Positions 17,019 to 26,272 of a stretch of 64,000 bases of DNA are shown here, in pieces. The translations under genes were made by a program, and so were the position numbers. The notes beneath the pieces were generated by a model. That model did no database searches. It saw only the letters and a program-made list of their open reading frames with translations, and was not told where the DNA came from. Location: positions 1 to 64,000 of the forward strand of contig NZ_BANH01000015.1 in the NCBI RefSeq assembly GCF_000964465.1. Reading direction: 5' to 3'. Numbering within the stretch: position 1 is the first letter of the stretch; the number at the start of each line of letters is the position of its first letter. This DNA is from Gluconobacter thailandicus F149-1 = NBRC 100600 (GTDB lineage: Bacteria; Pseudomonadota; Alphaproteobacteria; Acetobacterales; Acetobacteraceae).

Positions 17019-18315
17019 ATTGAATGATGCGCAGCGTGATGCTGTTCGACTTTTGGGAGGGCCAGCTCGTCATATTTTGCTGAGAGGGGGTTCGAGGTCC
17101 GGTAAGACATTTGTTCTGATCCGGGCGGTTGTCATTCGGGCTTTGAAAGCTTCCGGAAGTCGGCATGGGATTTTCCGTCATCGACTGACGGCTCTTAGAG
17201 CATCTGTTCTGCGGGACACGTTCCCAAAGGTCATGCGGCTCTGTTTTCCACAAGTTAGCTGGAAGCTGGCGCGACAGGAAAACATCGTCACCTTTCCGAA
17301 TGGATCGACAATTTTTTTTGGAGGTCTGGACGATGAGCAGAGGACTGAAAAAATCCTCGGTCTTGAATTTTCGACAGTTTATCTGAACGAAGCGAGCCAG
17401 ATCAGTTATGGCGCGCGGAATATGTTGCTGACGCGTCTGGCCCAGAAGTCCGGTCTTGTGAACCGAGAATATATTGATGCCAATCCTCCAAGTGTTGGGC
17501 ACTGGCTTTATGCGTTGTTCGAAATGGGAATTGAGCCGAAATCGGGTGAACCGATAGGGGATCGTTCTTTATACGATACGATGATTCTTAACCCTCATTC
17601 CAATAAGGATAATCTGGGAGAAGAATATATTGCGGCACTGGAAGCGTTGCCGGAACGTGAGAGGCGGCGTTTTCTTCACGGGGAATATCAGGCGGCGGTT
17701 GAAGGTGCGTTGTGGCGTATTGACTCGTTTCGACGGGAAGCCGCGATTACAGCAAGTAGCCGGATGGATATTGCGTGTCGGATGCGGCGGATCCTGGTGT
17801 CTGTCGATCCTTCGGGTGCGTCTGGGCCTGAAGATTATCGCTCTGATGAAATCGGAATTGTAGTTTGCGGGGTAGATGCTGACGGTGTCGGGCATGTGCT
17901 GGAAGACCTGTCGGCGCGGGATAGTCCGGCGGGGTGGGCAGCTCGTGCCTTGCATGCACTTGATGACTGGCGGGCCGAACGCATTGTAGCCGAGCGCAAC
18001 TTTGGTGGTGCTCTGGTGGAAAATACAATTCGAAGTGTGCGGGCTCATGCGCCGGTACGATTAGTGACGGCCGCGCGCGGGAAAGCGGCACGTGCCGAGC
18101 CGGTTGCGGCACTCTATGAAATTGGCAAGGTGGTTCATCATGGGCGTTTTGAAGCGCTTGAGGATCAGCTCTGTCATTTCTCGGTCAGTGGATATCGTGG
18201 TTCCAGGTCTCCGGATCGTGCGGACGCGATGGTCTGGGGGCTGAGTGAACTGATGCTGTCTGGCAGCAGCGGTGTGACGGGCTGGAGCCCGTCAGGATTT
18301 TCGTTGGCGCGCTGA
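16999..18315 (+). CDS. Terminase large subunit (ATPase/nuclease)
   Basis: 438 residues from the ATG at 16999; in-frame ATGs at 16957 and 16960 are alternatives that overlap more of the small subunit. DNA-packaging motor. Walker A is LLRGGSRSGKT, Walker B with catalytic Glu is STVYLNEASQ. The RNase-H-like nuclease acidic residues appear in LVSVDPSG, VAERNFGG and DRADAMVWGL. All key residues are present, so packaging activity is plausible. Terminase_3/6-type family. Confidence 0.9.
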   Translation: MTTASFRLNDAQRDAVRLLGGPARHILLRGGSRSGKTFVLIRAVVIRALKASGSRHGIFRHRLTALRASVLRDTFPKVMRLCFPQVSWKLARQENIVTFPNGSTIFFGGLDDEQRTEKILGLEFSTVYLNEASQISYGARNMLLTRLAQKSGLVNREYIDANPPSVGHWLYALFEMGIEPKSGEPIGDRSLYDTMILNPHSNKDNLGEEYIAALEALPERERRRFLHGEYQAAVEGALWRIDSFRREAAITASSRMDIACRMRRILVSVDPSGASGPEDYRSDEIGIVVCGVDADGVGHVLEDLSARDSPAGWAARALHALDDWRAERIVAERNFGGALVENTIRSVRAHAPVRLVTAARGKAARAEPVAALYEIGKVVHHGRFEALEDQLCHFSVSGYRGSRSPDRADAMVWGLSELMLSGSSGVTGWSPSGFSLAR

Positions 18316-18357
18316 AAAGCCTTCGGGCTTCAGGTGGGCTTTAGCACTGGAGAACTC

Positions 18358-19776
18358 ATGGACTGGTTGTCCCTGCAGCGGCGGTATGCCGTGCCGACGG
18401 GTGCGTCTGCGCGGACTGCGCGCCTGTTGGCGTTGAGACGTGTTCTGGATGGTACGCAGTATGATGCTTTGCCGCACCCGTTCTCGATGGAGCGATCGGG
18501 AGCGGGAGAGTACATCCCGCTTTCTAACAGACGTCCGTCCGTAAGAAGTAATCTCTGTCGAACTGTTGTTGATGAATCTGTTTCATTGCTGTTCGGAGAT
18601 ACGCATTGGCCTAGCCTGATTGCTGATGACACTCGGGTGTCAGATGCGATGGGGGTCTTTGCCTCTCAGACGCGGCTGGCATCTTTGATGTTAGAAGCTG
18701 CGACTGTTGGTTCGATTGGTTCGGTGGCGGTTCTTTTTGAGGTTTCAGCCGGTGTGCCGAAGCTCTCAGTTTTGGATACGGCGTATCTGACGCCGTTCTG
18801 GGACGATGTCAGTGGAGAATTGCTGCGGGTGGAAGAGCGTTTCCTGGTTAGGGGGCGTGATCTGGCCGTGCAGGGGTATTCGATTGGCGAAGACCTTCTG
18901 GGTGCTCAGTTCTGGTGGCAGCGGATCTGGACGCCAATGGATTGCGTTGTGTCCGTTCCCTGGCTTGTGGGGATGGAGGGAGGCGTGCGGGATGAGAGTC
19001 GGTCCGTTCGTCATGGGCTGGGGTTTGTTCCGATTGTCTGGATCCGGAATCTTGGCGGTCGTCAGGGGCAGGATCCGGAAGGCGAATGCACGTTTGAGCG
19101 AGCGATTGATACGGTTATCGAGGCAGATTATCTGCTGTCTCAGGCGGGCCGCGGACTAAAATATGGTTCCGATCCGACGCTGGTTCTGAAAACGGGTGGA
19201 TTTTCGGAAGGTGTGGCGCATCAGGGAGGAGCGTCTTCCGCTCTGACGTTGCCACCTGAAGGTGATGCCAAGCTGCTTGAGATCAATGGCAATGCGGCGG
19301 GGGCGGTGCTCGAGCATTACCGAGAGCTTCGGCAAATTGCGCTTGAGCAGCTTCATGGCAACCGGGCGCATGGCGACCGGATTTCGGGCGTGCAGTCTGG
19401 CAAGGCTATGGAGATGATGTGCCAGCCGTTGATCTGGCTGGTGGATCGGCTGCGCCATTCTTATGGCGAGAGTGGATTGCTGGCCATTTATCGGATGGCG
19501 TGTCGTTTCTCCTGTGTTCTGGAAAATGGTCTGCGTCTGGGCGGTGTTCTGGTGAAGGACTTGCCTTACTGCCGCATGACGTTGCGGTGGCCTGCCTGGT
19601 TCCCGGCGACGGACCCTGAGCTTCTGTCTCTGGCGCAGGGGCTTGTGACGGCAGTTTCGAATGGAATTCTGAGCCGGGAGACGGCCGTCAGGATGTATGC
19701 GACGGCGTCTGGGAATTCTGATCCCGGGACGGAATGGCGGCTTCTTGAAAACTGGGTTGCGTTGGATGGCGTATAA
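18358..19776 (+). CDS. Portal protein (SPP1 gp6-like)
   Basis: 472 residues. Dodecameric DNA gate at the capsid vertex. Recognised by the sequence NLCRTVVDESVSLLFGD, a clip/stem region with YLLSQAGRGLKYGSDPTLVLKTGG, and the C-terminal helical part with RISGVQSGKAMEMMCQPLIWLVDRLR, as in SPP1 gp6-like portals. ATG at 18358 follows GGAG. A small AAGCC-TTCG-GGCTT hairpin without a T-run lies between terL and this gene. Confidence 0.82.
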   Translation: MDWLSLQRRYAVPTGASARTARLLALRRVLDGTQYDALPHPFSMERSGAGEYIPLSNRRPSVRSNLCRTVVDESVSLLFGDTHWPSLIADDTRVSDAMGVFASQTRLASLMLEAATVGSIGSVAVLFEVSAGVPKLSVLDTAYLTPFWDDVSGELLRVEERFLVRGRDLAVQGYSIGEDLLGAQFWWQRIWTPMDCVVSVPWLVGMEGGVRDESRSVRHGLGFVPIVWIRNLGGRQGQDPEGECTFERAIDTVIEADYLLSQAGRGLKYGSDPTLVLKTGGFSEGVAHQGGASSALTLPPEGDAKLLEINGNAAGAVLEHYRELRQIALEQLHGNRAHGDRISGVQSGKAMEMMCQPLIWLVDRLRHSYGESGLLAIYRMACRFSCVLENGLRLGGVLVKDLPYCRMTLRWPAWFPATDPELLSLAQGLVTAVSNGILSRETAVRMYATASGNSDPGTEWRLLENWVALDGV

Positions 19777-19793
19777 GATTGAGCGGAGAGAAA

Positions 19794-20288
19794 ATGTCCG
19801 GGTCTGAAAATACTCTCGAAGATGTGGAAGGACTTCGTCAGGCGCTTGCTGAGGCGATGGACGAAGTGAAATCCGTTCGTCAGGCCATGGCGGATGCTGA
19901 GGCCAGACAGGAGGAGCTTCAGCGTACGCATGAAGAGGTCATTTCCCGTGTGAAGCGGGAAAGTGATCATGACGTCATGATCGCTGCATTGCGGTCTGAA
20001 GCCATTCGGATGGGCGCGCATAATCCTGATGATGTTGTGCGTCTGGTTAATATGGAAGGTGTTAGTCGCAATGACGACGGCACGGTTGTGGGGGTGACGG
20101 AAGTTCTGGAGCGAACCCGGAACGACCGTGCCTATCTGTTTGGTGATCTGGTGCGCCCTGGGTATTCCAGCGGAACGACGGTTGGTCACCCTGCGCCTAA
20201 GCCAGGTGAAGCTGAAGCATTTAATGCCCGGTCTGCGACAGATTCCGACTACGAAGCTCGCAAATGGCAGTTTCTAGCCGGAGCCTGA
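19794..20288 (+). CDS. Capsid scaffolding protein
   Basis: 164 residues, strongly helical and acidic in the first half (LRQALAEAMDEVKSVRQAMADAEARQEELQRTHEEVISRVK), typical of a coiled-coil scaffold. It then has ALRSEAIRMGAHNPDDVVRLVNMEGV, the GP20-type scaffold motif. It lies between portal and major capsid, the usual place. ATG at 19794 is preceded by GGAGAG. No capsid protease was seen, so the scaffold may exit without cleavage. Confidence 0.75.
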   Translation: MSGSENTLEDVEGLRQALAEAMDEVKSVRQAMADAEARQEELQRTHEEVISRVKRESDHDVMIAALRSEAIRMGAHNPDDVVRLVNMEGVSRNDDGTVVGVTEVLERTRNDRAYLFGDLVRPGYSSGTTVGHPAPKPGEAEAFNARSATDSDYEARKWQFLAGA

Positions 20289-20368
20289 TGGCTCTGGTGT
20301 GAAGTGATTGATTGTGGCCGGTGAAATTCTGCCGGAAATTTTCCATAAATATTTACGGAACGAAATTA

Positions 20369-21748
20369 ATGAGCATTGATAATTTCCCAGTTCAGCTTCA
20401 GGCCGCCATTCAGCAGGGCTTTCTGGCCCGTGAGTTTGAAAACGGTTTGAAATCCCGTCTTGGTTTCCGTCAGGTTGCAGATCGGGAGGTTTTTCCGAAC
20501 GCGATTGGTGAGACGCTGACCAAAACGCGCAAGAGCCTGAAGGCGCCCGTTACAACACCGCTCAACCCAACCGGAAATACCAATTTTGATAACGGGATGA
20601 GTCCTGCCGGCTGGTCTGTTGAGCAATACACGCTCTCGATCAATCAGTATGGTGACACGATTGATCTGAACATGGTCACGAGTGGCGTCGGAATTGCGTC
20701 CCAGTTCCTGGCCAATGCCAATACGAATGGTGTTCAGGCCATGCAGTCTCTGGATCGTCTGGCGCGTAATACGCTTTTTGGTGGTGCTCAGAACGGTGTT
20801 GGCGGTTATCTGGGTGGTAATACGCGTGTCAATATTGCGCTGGATGCAGAGGGGGATACCATTCAGGTTGATGATATCCGTGGGTTCCAGTCGGTTATTG
20901 TCAATGGTCAGGTGACGCTGATCGGATCCAGCAATGGCATGACTGTCACGGTTGGCTCTGATGTTTATACGCTTGTCCGGGTTGTGGCGGATGCGACCAA
21001 TATTTCTACGGCTCCGGGTGGCATTTCCGGGCAGATGACGTTCTCCGGCAGCGTTTCTGTTTCCGATGGTGCTCTGGGTCAGCCTGTGGTTGCGGCAACT
21101 GCGCCGAAAGTGATTCGCCCTAACGGTCGCCTGACGACGGCGGCGCTTCAGACGGCAAGCGCGAGCGGTCTGGCAGATACGCTTGGTATTCAACAGGTTC
21201 TTGCCGGTGTTGCGACACTGCGCCGGAATAACGTGCCGATGATCAATGGTGCGTATCACTGTTATCTGGATGATATTCAGCTTCTGTCGCTATTCCGCGA
21301 TGATGACTTCAAGCATCTTTACCGTGGTGCGTATGGCTCGGAAGAGTATCGCTCTGGACAGGTGATTGAACTTCTGGGCGTTCGTTTCATTCCGACGACT
21401 GAAGCGCCTCAGCAGCTTTCGCTGGGGGCAGGGCCGATCCATCGTGCGCTGCTTCTGGGTCAAGGGGCGCTGATTGAGGGCGATTGTGCGCTGACAGGTC
21501 ATTCCGATATTCCAGATGCTGATCGGGCCCTGATTGAGATGGTTGATGGTGTGGCGATGGTGACCCGTGAGCCGCTGGATCGTCTGCGGCAGATCATTGC
21601 GCAGTCCTGGTACTGGATTGGTGGTTTTGCGCTTCCGACGGATGTGACGGCGGATACGAATGTCATTCCGACAGCGACCAACAGCTATCTGAAGCGTGGT
21701 GTCGTGATTGAGAGTCTTGGCACGGATGCGCTGGGTATGACGTTCTGA
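20369..21748 (+). CDS. Major capsid protein
   Basis: 459 residues. Position after scaffold, the N-terminal arm (QLQAAIQQGFLAREFENGLKSRLGFRQVADREVFPN) and the P-domain-like region (VLAGVATLRRNNVPMINGAYHCYLDDIQLLSLFRDDDFKHLYRG) fit an HK97-fold capsid. A beta-rich insertion of about 90 residues (DIRGFQSVIVNGQVTLIGSSNG...) may be a surface domain. The start ATG has only a weak ribosome-binding site, preceded by an AT-rich 80-base gap. Confidence 0.78.
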   Translation: MSIDNFPVQLQAAIQQGFLAREFENGLKSRLGFRQVADREVFPNAIGETLTKTRKSLKAPVTTPLNPTGNTNFDNGMSPAGWSVEQYTLSINQYGDTIDLNMVTSGVGIASQFLANANTNGVQAMQSLDRLARNTLFGGAQNGVGGYLGGNTRVNIALDAEGDTIQVDDIRGFQSVIVNGQVTLIGSSNGMTVTVGSDVYTLVRVVADATNISTAPGGISGQMTFSGSVSVSDGALGQPVVAATAPKVIRPNGRLTTAALQTASASGLADTLGIQQVLAGVATLRRNNVPMINGAYHCYLDDIQLLSLFRDDDFKHLYRGAYGSEEYRSGQVIELLGVRFIPTTEAPQQLSLGAGPIHRALLLGQGALIEGDCALTGHSDIPDADRALIEMVDGVAMVTREPLDRLRQIIAQSWYWIGGFALPTDVTADTNVIPTATNSYLKRGVVIESLGTDALGMTF

Positions 21749-21793
21749 AAATGAACTGGGGCCTCATGGGGCCTTTCAGGTCAGGGGAAAATT

Positions 21794-22195
21794 ATGTCTG
21801 GAACGGCAAGTCTGTCTTCTGCTCCTTTGACGGAAGGAGAGAAAATGGATGTCCGGAGGTTTTGCGGGTATCCGGCGGTCGGATCTCGGGAGACAGGACA
21901 GGAATCCTGGCGCTTCTTTCAGGTTGAGGGAGCGCTTGAATGGCGTATGGGGAACCTGTCGGGCGCAGAGCTTCAGCAGATCCGGCTTTATCTGTTGCAG
22001 CTTTATCCTCTTGAAAAGGCTCTTCTTGGAGCTTCGGACAATCTGGATACGGCGCAGGCTGCGAGCTGGTATCACAATGGTCATGAATTGCGGGACCGGA
22101 TGACGCTTTTTACGCTCTGGAGGCGTCGTCTCTGTGCGTTTCTTGGCGTAACGGGTGGTCTGGAGCTGCAGGATGGTCGTGCCGTAGTGATTTGA
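21794..22195 (+). CDS. Head-tail connector candidate
   Basis: 133 residues, mostly helical (SGAELQQIRLYLLQLYPLEKALLGASDNLDTAQAASWYHNGHELRDRMTLFTLWRRRLCAFLGV). It lies directly after the capsid gene, where adaptor/connector proteins sit. Not matched to a named family. No membrane or signal segment. Confidence 0.6.
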   Translation: MSGTASLSSAPLTEGEKMDVRRFCGYPAVGSRETGQESWRFFQVEGALEWRMGNLSGAELQQIRLYLLQLYPLEKALLGASDNLDTAQAASWYHNGHELRDRMTLFTLWRRRLCAFLGVTGGLELQDGRAVVI

Positions 22196-22205
22196 AGGAG
22201 GCATG

Positions 22206-22805
22206 ATGCATCTGGAACTGATTGCATCAAGGATCTGTAAAGGACATGCAAAAGCAGCGGGTATTTTGGGACAGACAGGTGTGCAGTATCGGCCTGATAA
22301 CCCGTTAGAGCCGATGCAGGATGTTTATGCCCATCCAACGCTGGCTTTTGACGCGGATGTTTCTTTTTCATTTTCCCGCGTTCCTGGCTGGGGCAAGGTT
22401 ATGGAATATGTTCTGACGGATCGACGGGATGATACGTTGGTCGGGGACATTCTGACATGCGCTGGGAAAACGTTTTTTGTAGCGGTGGTTGAAGATTTGA
22501 GGCCGCCCTTGTGTGTTGCATGCAGTCGGGTTGTACAGGTCAGTGGCGTGATCGGAACAGAGGGAAATGTTGTTGAGGATTGTCCTGCTGCAATTGTTTT
22601 GAGGTCAAAAGGAGAGGGTTCGGGGAGTGGCGTTCCGGGCTCGGTGAAACCTGGTCAATTCGTCATGTATCTGCCACTTCTTTCTGGTGTCATGCTTCAG
22701 CCGTACATGACGGTCACGACAGATCTTGATGTAACCTACACGGTGAATACTGCTGAAATATCTGACTGGGGTTTACGTTGCACGATGTCTTTGCAGCAGA
22801 TCTGA
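22206..22805 (+). CDS. Neck / head completion protein candidate
   Basis: 199 residues. The body is beta-rich (MEYVLTDRRDDTLVGDILTCAGKTFFVAVVEDLRPPLCVACSRVVQVSG), as in stopper or tail-completion proteins. ATG at 22206 is preferred over 22203 because AAGGAGG then stands at a workable distance. Family not recognised; role inferred from position between connector and sheath genes. Confidence 0.5.
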   Translation: MHLELIASRICKGHAKAAGILGQTGVQYRPDNPLEPMQDVYAHPTLAFDADVSFSFSRVPGWGKVMEYVLTDRRDDTLVGDILTCAGKTFFVAVVEDLRPPLCVACSRVVQVSGVIGTEGNVVEDCPAAIVLRSKGEGSGSGVPGSVKPGQFVMYLPLLSGVMLQPYMTVTTDLDVTYTVNTAEISDWGLRCTMSLQQI

Positions 22806-22817
22806 GAGGAAATTGAT

Positions 22818-23792
22818 ATGGCGGATGCCTCTCAGATGAGCCAGGCGCTGGCGTATGTCTGTGCGGGAATATTGTATCCGGACGGTCTGGAAAAACCCTC
22901 CATTACCGGACGGCAGGCCGTTATTCGGCGAGGCTGGCTTTTGCCGAGTGATATTTTTACAGCTCAGAATATTCGAAATCATACTGATTTCGTAACCGTT
23001 ACGATGTCTGCCCGGAAGGGCGCGACCGTACCGGAACCTCTGGGACGTCCGTGGCAGGTTCAGGCGCGTATTCTGCCGACTGTTTCCGTTCTTCAGAAAG
23101 GGCGATCTGTCCAGATTGTTTTTCCGGAAAGTCTGGCTCCTTCAGGGGTTGTTGGCCTTTGGTATGAAGGCGCTCTTCAGACGACAGCTGCTTATGCGGT
23201 GACAGCACAGTATACAGCAGAAAGTGTGGCTGCTGCTTTGGCGGATCAGTTGCCGAATGGGACTGTAGAGGGGGCGCTCGTTAGCGTGCCGGGTGTTTCG
23301 GTTCTGGGAAACGTTGTCGGATATGGGGAGTCGGTTCGGGTTAGCCGCCGGCAGAGTCAATTGTATCGTGTTTCAGTCTGGACCGCGGATGCCAGTGTTC
23401 GGGATATAATTGGGCTAGTTCTTGATACGGCTCTTGCGGAGAAAAGCTGGATCTCGACATTGGATGGCCGACAGGCGCAGTTGAAGTTTGTGGGTGTTGA
23501 AGATGTGGATGCCATGCAGAATCAGGCAGTTTATCGCCGGGATTATCTCTATGAGCTGATTTTCGACACGCTCCAGACCCAGTGGGCGGCTGACATGATG
23601 TTTGGGGTAGGGACTATTGACGCCGGGGGGCAGGACGTTGGCTTTGGTGCCATCGCACCTGCATCGGAGGAAGACGTTGTGACGCGGGCGCTGGAGGCGA
23701 TGGCTGCTGCGGCGGTTTCTGTGTCTGCCCGTTCTGAATATCCAGGAATGGCGTTGAATCAGTTTGGTACGGTTGTCAGTTCGACAGACTGA
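22818..23792 (+). CDS. Structural protein of unknown function, neck region
   Basis: 324 residues preceded by GAGAGGA. An N-terminal helix is followed by a beta-rich central part with repeated Val/Gly-rich strands. Near the C-terminus, YRRDYLYELIFDTLQTQWAADMMFGVGTIDAG resembles tail-terminator-like proteins, which often end with such a segment. It is the last gene before an internal terminator and so closes the head module. Tail completion is the likeliest role but is unproven. Confidence 0.5.
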   Translation: MADASQMSQALAYVCAGILYPDGLEKPSITGRQAVIRRGWLLPSDIFTAQNIRNHTDFVTVTMSARKGATVPEPLGRPWQVQARILPTVSVLQKGRSVQIVFPESLAPSGVVGLWYEGALQTTAAYAVTAQYTAESVAAALADQLPNGTVEGALVSVPGVSVLGNVVGYGESVRVSRRQSQLYRVSVWTADASVRDIIGLVLDTALAEKSWISTLDGRQAQLKFVGVEDVDAMQNQAVYRRDYLYELIFDTLQTQWAADMMFGVGTIDAGGQDVGFGAIAPASEEDVVTRALEAMAAAAVSVSARSEYPGMALNQFGTVVSSTD

Positions 23793-23813
23793 AAAGCAAA
23801 AGAATTTAATTGG

Positions 23814-23854
23814 AAAAGCCTTCTGTTCCGGACCTGGAGCAGAAGGCTTTTTTT
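23814..23854 (+). terminator. Internal terminator between head and tail modules
   Basis: AAAAGCCTTCTG (23814-23825) and CAGAAGGCTTTT (23840-23851) form a perfect 12-bp stem with a 14-base loop, ending in a T-run. No promoter is evident before the sheath gene, so tail genes appear to need read-through. Confidence 0.85.
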
Positions 23855-23876
23855 ATTGTGGGAGAAATACCGGCGG

Positions 23877-25361
23877 ATGTCTCTGGTTTATCAGGCGGGT
23901 ACGCTGAATACGACGGCACTGACGGTGCCTAATCTGTATGTGCAGATTGCACAGCCACAGACACTTGGACTTACAGGCGCGTCTTCCTCCAAGCTTGGTA
24001 TTGTGGGAACTGCGGGGTGGGGCCCTGTGGGCTCACCTGTGCCTGTGGGGGGAATGAGTGATTACCTTGCGGCATTTGGCGCAAAACAGAATGCTGTGAC
24101 TGATGCAGGTCTGGCTGTGAATATTGCTGCCATGCAGGGGGCGTCTTCTTTCGTGGTGGTCCGTGTTACGGATGGGACGGATGTAGCGGCCTCTGGCAGT
24201 TTTGGTGATGTATCGCTTCAGGCTGTTCATACGGGCACGGCGGGCAATGGTATTATTGCGACTGTCAGTGCAACAGGGGCGGGATATGCGCTGGCGGTTT
24301 CCCATCCTGTGTTGGGGTTTGCCAGTTATGCCGGTAGTAACTGGTCAACACTTGCGGCGGCTGTTGAGCAGGACCTGTCAGCTCTGATTGTTGTGCATTT
24401 GCCAGAAACGGTTCCTGATATTGCGGTTGGTAGTGTGACTTTGTCGGGTGGTCTGGATGGTGGAGCACCTTCTGTTTCGTCTTTTCTGGGGAAAGATGAC
24501 ATCGTTCGAACGGGTATGTATGCCCTGAGAGGACAGGGATGTGCGATAGCGCTTCTACACGGTGTTACCGACAGCGCGTCTTATTCTTCCCAAGCCGCTT
24601 TTGGCCTTGGAGAAGGGACGTATATGATTGCTACGGGGCCTTCTTACGATAACGTGACGAATGCTGTGTCAGTCAAAGCTGCCAGTGGGCTGGATTCATC
24701 TGCCGTTAAGCTGATGTTTGGTGACTGGCTGTGGTGGAATGATGACGTTAATGGAATGATGCTTGTCAGCCCGCAGGCTTTTTCGGCAGGAATTTTGGCT
24801 GCGCTTTCGCCTGAGCAGTCAAGTCTCAATAAGGCACTGGCGGGGATTGTTGGTAGCCAGAAATCAGGCCTGAGCGGCAGTAGCGCAACATATTCTACGG
24901 CAGAGCTTTCCACGCTGTTTACTGCGGGGATTGATGTTATTTGCAACCCTGCGCCGGGCGGTTCCTACTGGGCTGTGCGTTGTGGGCATAATGCATCGAG
25001 CAAGGCGACTGTAAATGGCGATAACTACACGAGACTGACCAATTATATTGCATCCTCTCTGGCGGGTGGAATGGGGGCTTATGTTGGCCAGGTTGTGAAT
25101 GACACGCTGTTTTCGGATATTCGCTCGACGCTTCTCGGTTTTCTGTCGTCTTTGCTGTCTCAGGGAATTCTGGGTGTTCAGAACGGTGAACTGCCTTACA
25201 GTGTAGTTTGTGACAGTTCCAATAATCCTCAGACACGGACAGCACTTGGCTACGTGCAGGCGGACGTTGCTGTGCGTTATCAGGGGATCAACGAGAAATT
25301 TGTGGTGAACCTGCAGGGGGGCACATCCGTGACGGTGACGTCTGCAGGCGGGAGCATCTGA
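23877..25361 (+). CDS. Contractile tail sheath protein (Mu L-like)
   Basis: 494 residues. Recognised by the N-terminal LTVPNLYVQIAQPQ...KLGIVGTAGWGPVGSPVPV, the central QGCAIALLHGVTD region and the C-terminal sheath domain (DNYTRLTNYIASSLAGGMGAYVGQVVNDTLFSDIRSTLLGFLSSLLSQGIL...VAVRYQGINEKFVVNLQGG). It defines the particle as contractile. ATG at 23877 is used; the frame extends 7 codons upstream into the terminator tail. Confidence 0.88.
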   Translation: MSLVYQAGTLNTTALTVPNLYVQIAQPQTLGLTGASSSKLGIVGTAGWGPVGSPVPVGGMSDYLAAFGAKQNAVTDAGLAVNIAAMQGASSFVVVRVTDGTDVAASGSFGDVSLQAVHTGTAGNGIIATVSATGAGYALAVSHPVLGFASYAGSNWSTLAAAVEQDLSALIVVHLPETVPDIAVGSVTLSGGLDGGAPSVSSFLGKDDIVRTGMYALRGQGCAIALLHGVTDSASYSSQAAFGLGEGTYMIATGPSYDNVTNAVSVKAASGLDSSAVKLMFGDWLWWNDDVNGMMLVSPQAFSAGILAALSPEQSSLNKALAGIVGSQKSGLSGSSATYSTAELSTLFTAGIDVICNPAPGGSYWAVRCGHNASSKATVNGDNYTRLTNYIASSLAGGMGAYVGQVVNDTLFSDIRSTLLGFLSSLLSQGILGVQNGELPYSVVCDSSNNPQTRTALGYVQADVAVRYQGINEKFVVNLQGGTSVTVTSAGGSI

Positions 25362-25363
25362 GC

Positions 25364-25789
25364 ATGGCAAATCCATACAGCATTGGCCGGGATTGCCGGA
25401 TTACGGTTCTGTGGAACGGGCAGCGCGTTGATCTTCGGGATGTGACGTCTTTCGGGGCGTCGCAGGAGACACATGCTCTGCGTGCCAGTCCGCTTAACGG
25501 AATGCCCGTGGAATTTAATGTTCCAAATGGCTGGAGAGGCTCCTTTCAGATTGCCCGGGCAAGTGCTGCGCTCGATAATCTGGTGGCTGCGATTGAGGCT
25601 GCTTACTGGAATGCGGGTACGGTCGGCAGTGGTACGATTTATCAGTACGTGACGGAACCGGACGGAACGACCAGCACCTGGGAATACACGAATATTTCCA
25701 TCAAGCTGAAAAATGATGCGTGGCAATCTGACCAGATGGTTCACCAGACGGTTCAGTTCTTTGCTTCTACAAGGACGAAAATTTCGTGA
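25364..25789 (+). CDS. Tail tube protein (Mu M-like)
   Basis: 141 residues, beta-rich, directly after the sheath. Typical tube elements are SIGRDCRITVLWNGQRVDLRDVTSFGASQET, VPNGWRGSFQIARASAALDNLVAAIEAAYWN and the C-terminal strands. It forms the inner tube driven through the envelope. Its stop overlaps the GTG start of the chaperone gene (GTGA). Confidence 0.82.
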   Translation: MANPYSIGRDCRITVLWNGQRVDLRDVTSFGASQETHALRASPLNGMPVEFNVPNGWRGSFQIARASAALDNLVAAIEAAYWNAGTVGSGTIYQYVTEPDGTTSTWEYTNISIKLKNDAWQSDQMVHQTVQFFASTRTKIS

Positions 25790-26270
25790 GTGCACTTCCC
25801 GAAACCGTATCTCTCTCGGATGGGCGTTGTCTGGCTCTGAAAGAAATTGATCCGGCAGATATGCTGGATCTGATTGAAGCCGCAGGTTCGGCGGTAAATG
25901 GTCCTGCCGCGGCCACGTGGCTTGGATATGCAGAAATGATTTGCTCTGTCACGGCGATTGACGGGGTTCCTGTGCAAATGCCAGGGACCAAGGGAGAAAT
26001 TCGTGAACTGGCGCGTCGGTTGGGCAAAATTGGAGTAGCGGCTCTTCACCCTCTTTTCCAGCAGGAACAGGACGAAGAGGCTGTGGTGGCTACAGCAAAA
26101 AACTGAGTGGGCACTCTGTGTTTCAGGAGATGCTTTATCTTCTGGATCATGGAGTGCCTTGGAATATCCTGAAATCGTGGTCGCGGGCTCGGCGTATGGC
26201 AGCTTGCATTATTACCGCGGAGCGCGATGGGCATGTGTTTGACTGGAGCCGAAGGCAGTATCGGGAATAG
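25786..26270 (+). CDS. Tail assembly chaperone, with -1 frameshifted long form
   Basis: The short form ends at 26106 (106 residues: IDPADMLDLIEAAGSAVNGPAAATWLGYAEMICSVTAIDG...). At 26097-26103 the codons read GCA AAA AAC TGA, so the heptamer A AAA AAC is in the correct register immediately before the stop. A -1 slip gives a 161-residue form with 55 extra residues (beginning LSGHSVFQEM, containing DHGVPWNILKSWSRARRMAACII and ending at the TAG at 26268-26270). Phage tail chaperones commonly use such a slip (lambda G/GT). Start is GTG at 25786. Confidence 0.78.
26097..26103 (+). promoter_or_regulatory. Programmed -1 ribosomal frameshift site A AAA AAC
   Basis: A canonical X XXY YYZ slippery heptamer in the zero frame, followed directly by TGA. 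The downstream -1 frame stays open for 55 codons and encodes a protein-like sequence. Confidence 0.75.
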
Positions 26271-26272
26271 AG

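Noticed and set aside
26107-26272. 166-base non-coding gap between chaperone and tape-measure position
   Set aside because: It is explained by the -1 frameshift extension ending at 26270.
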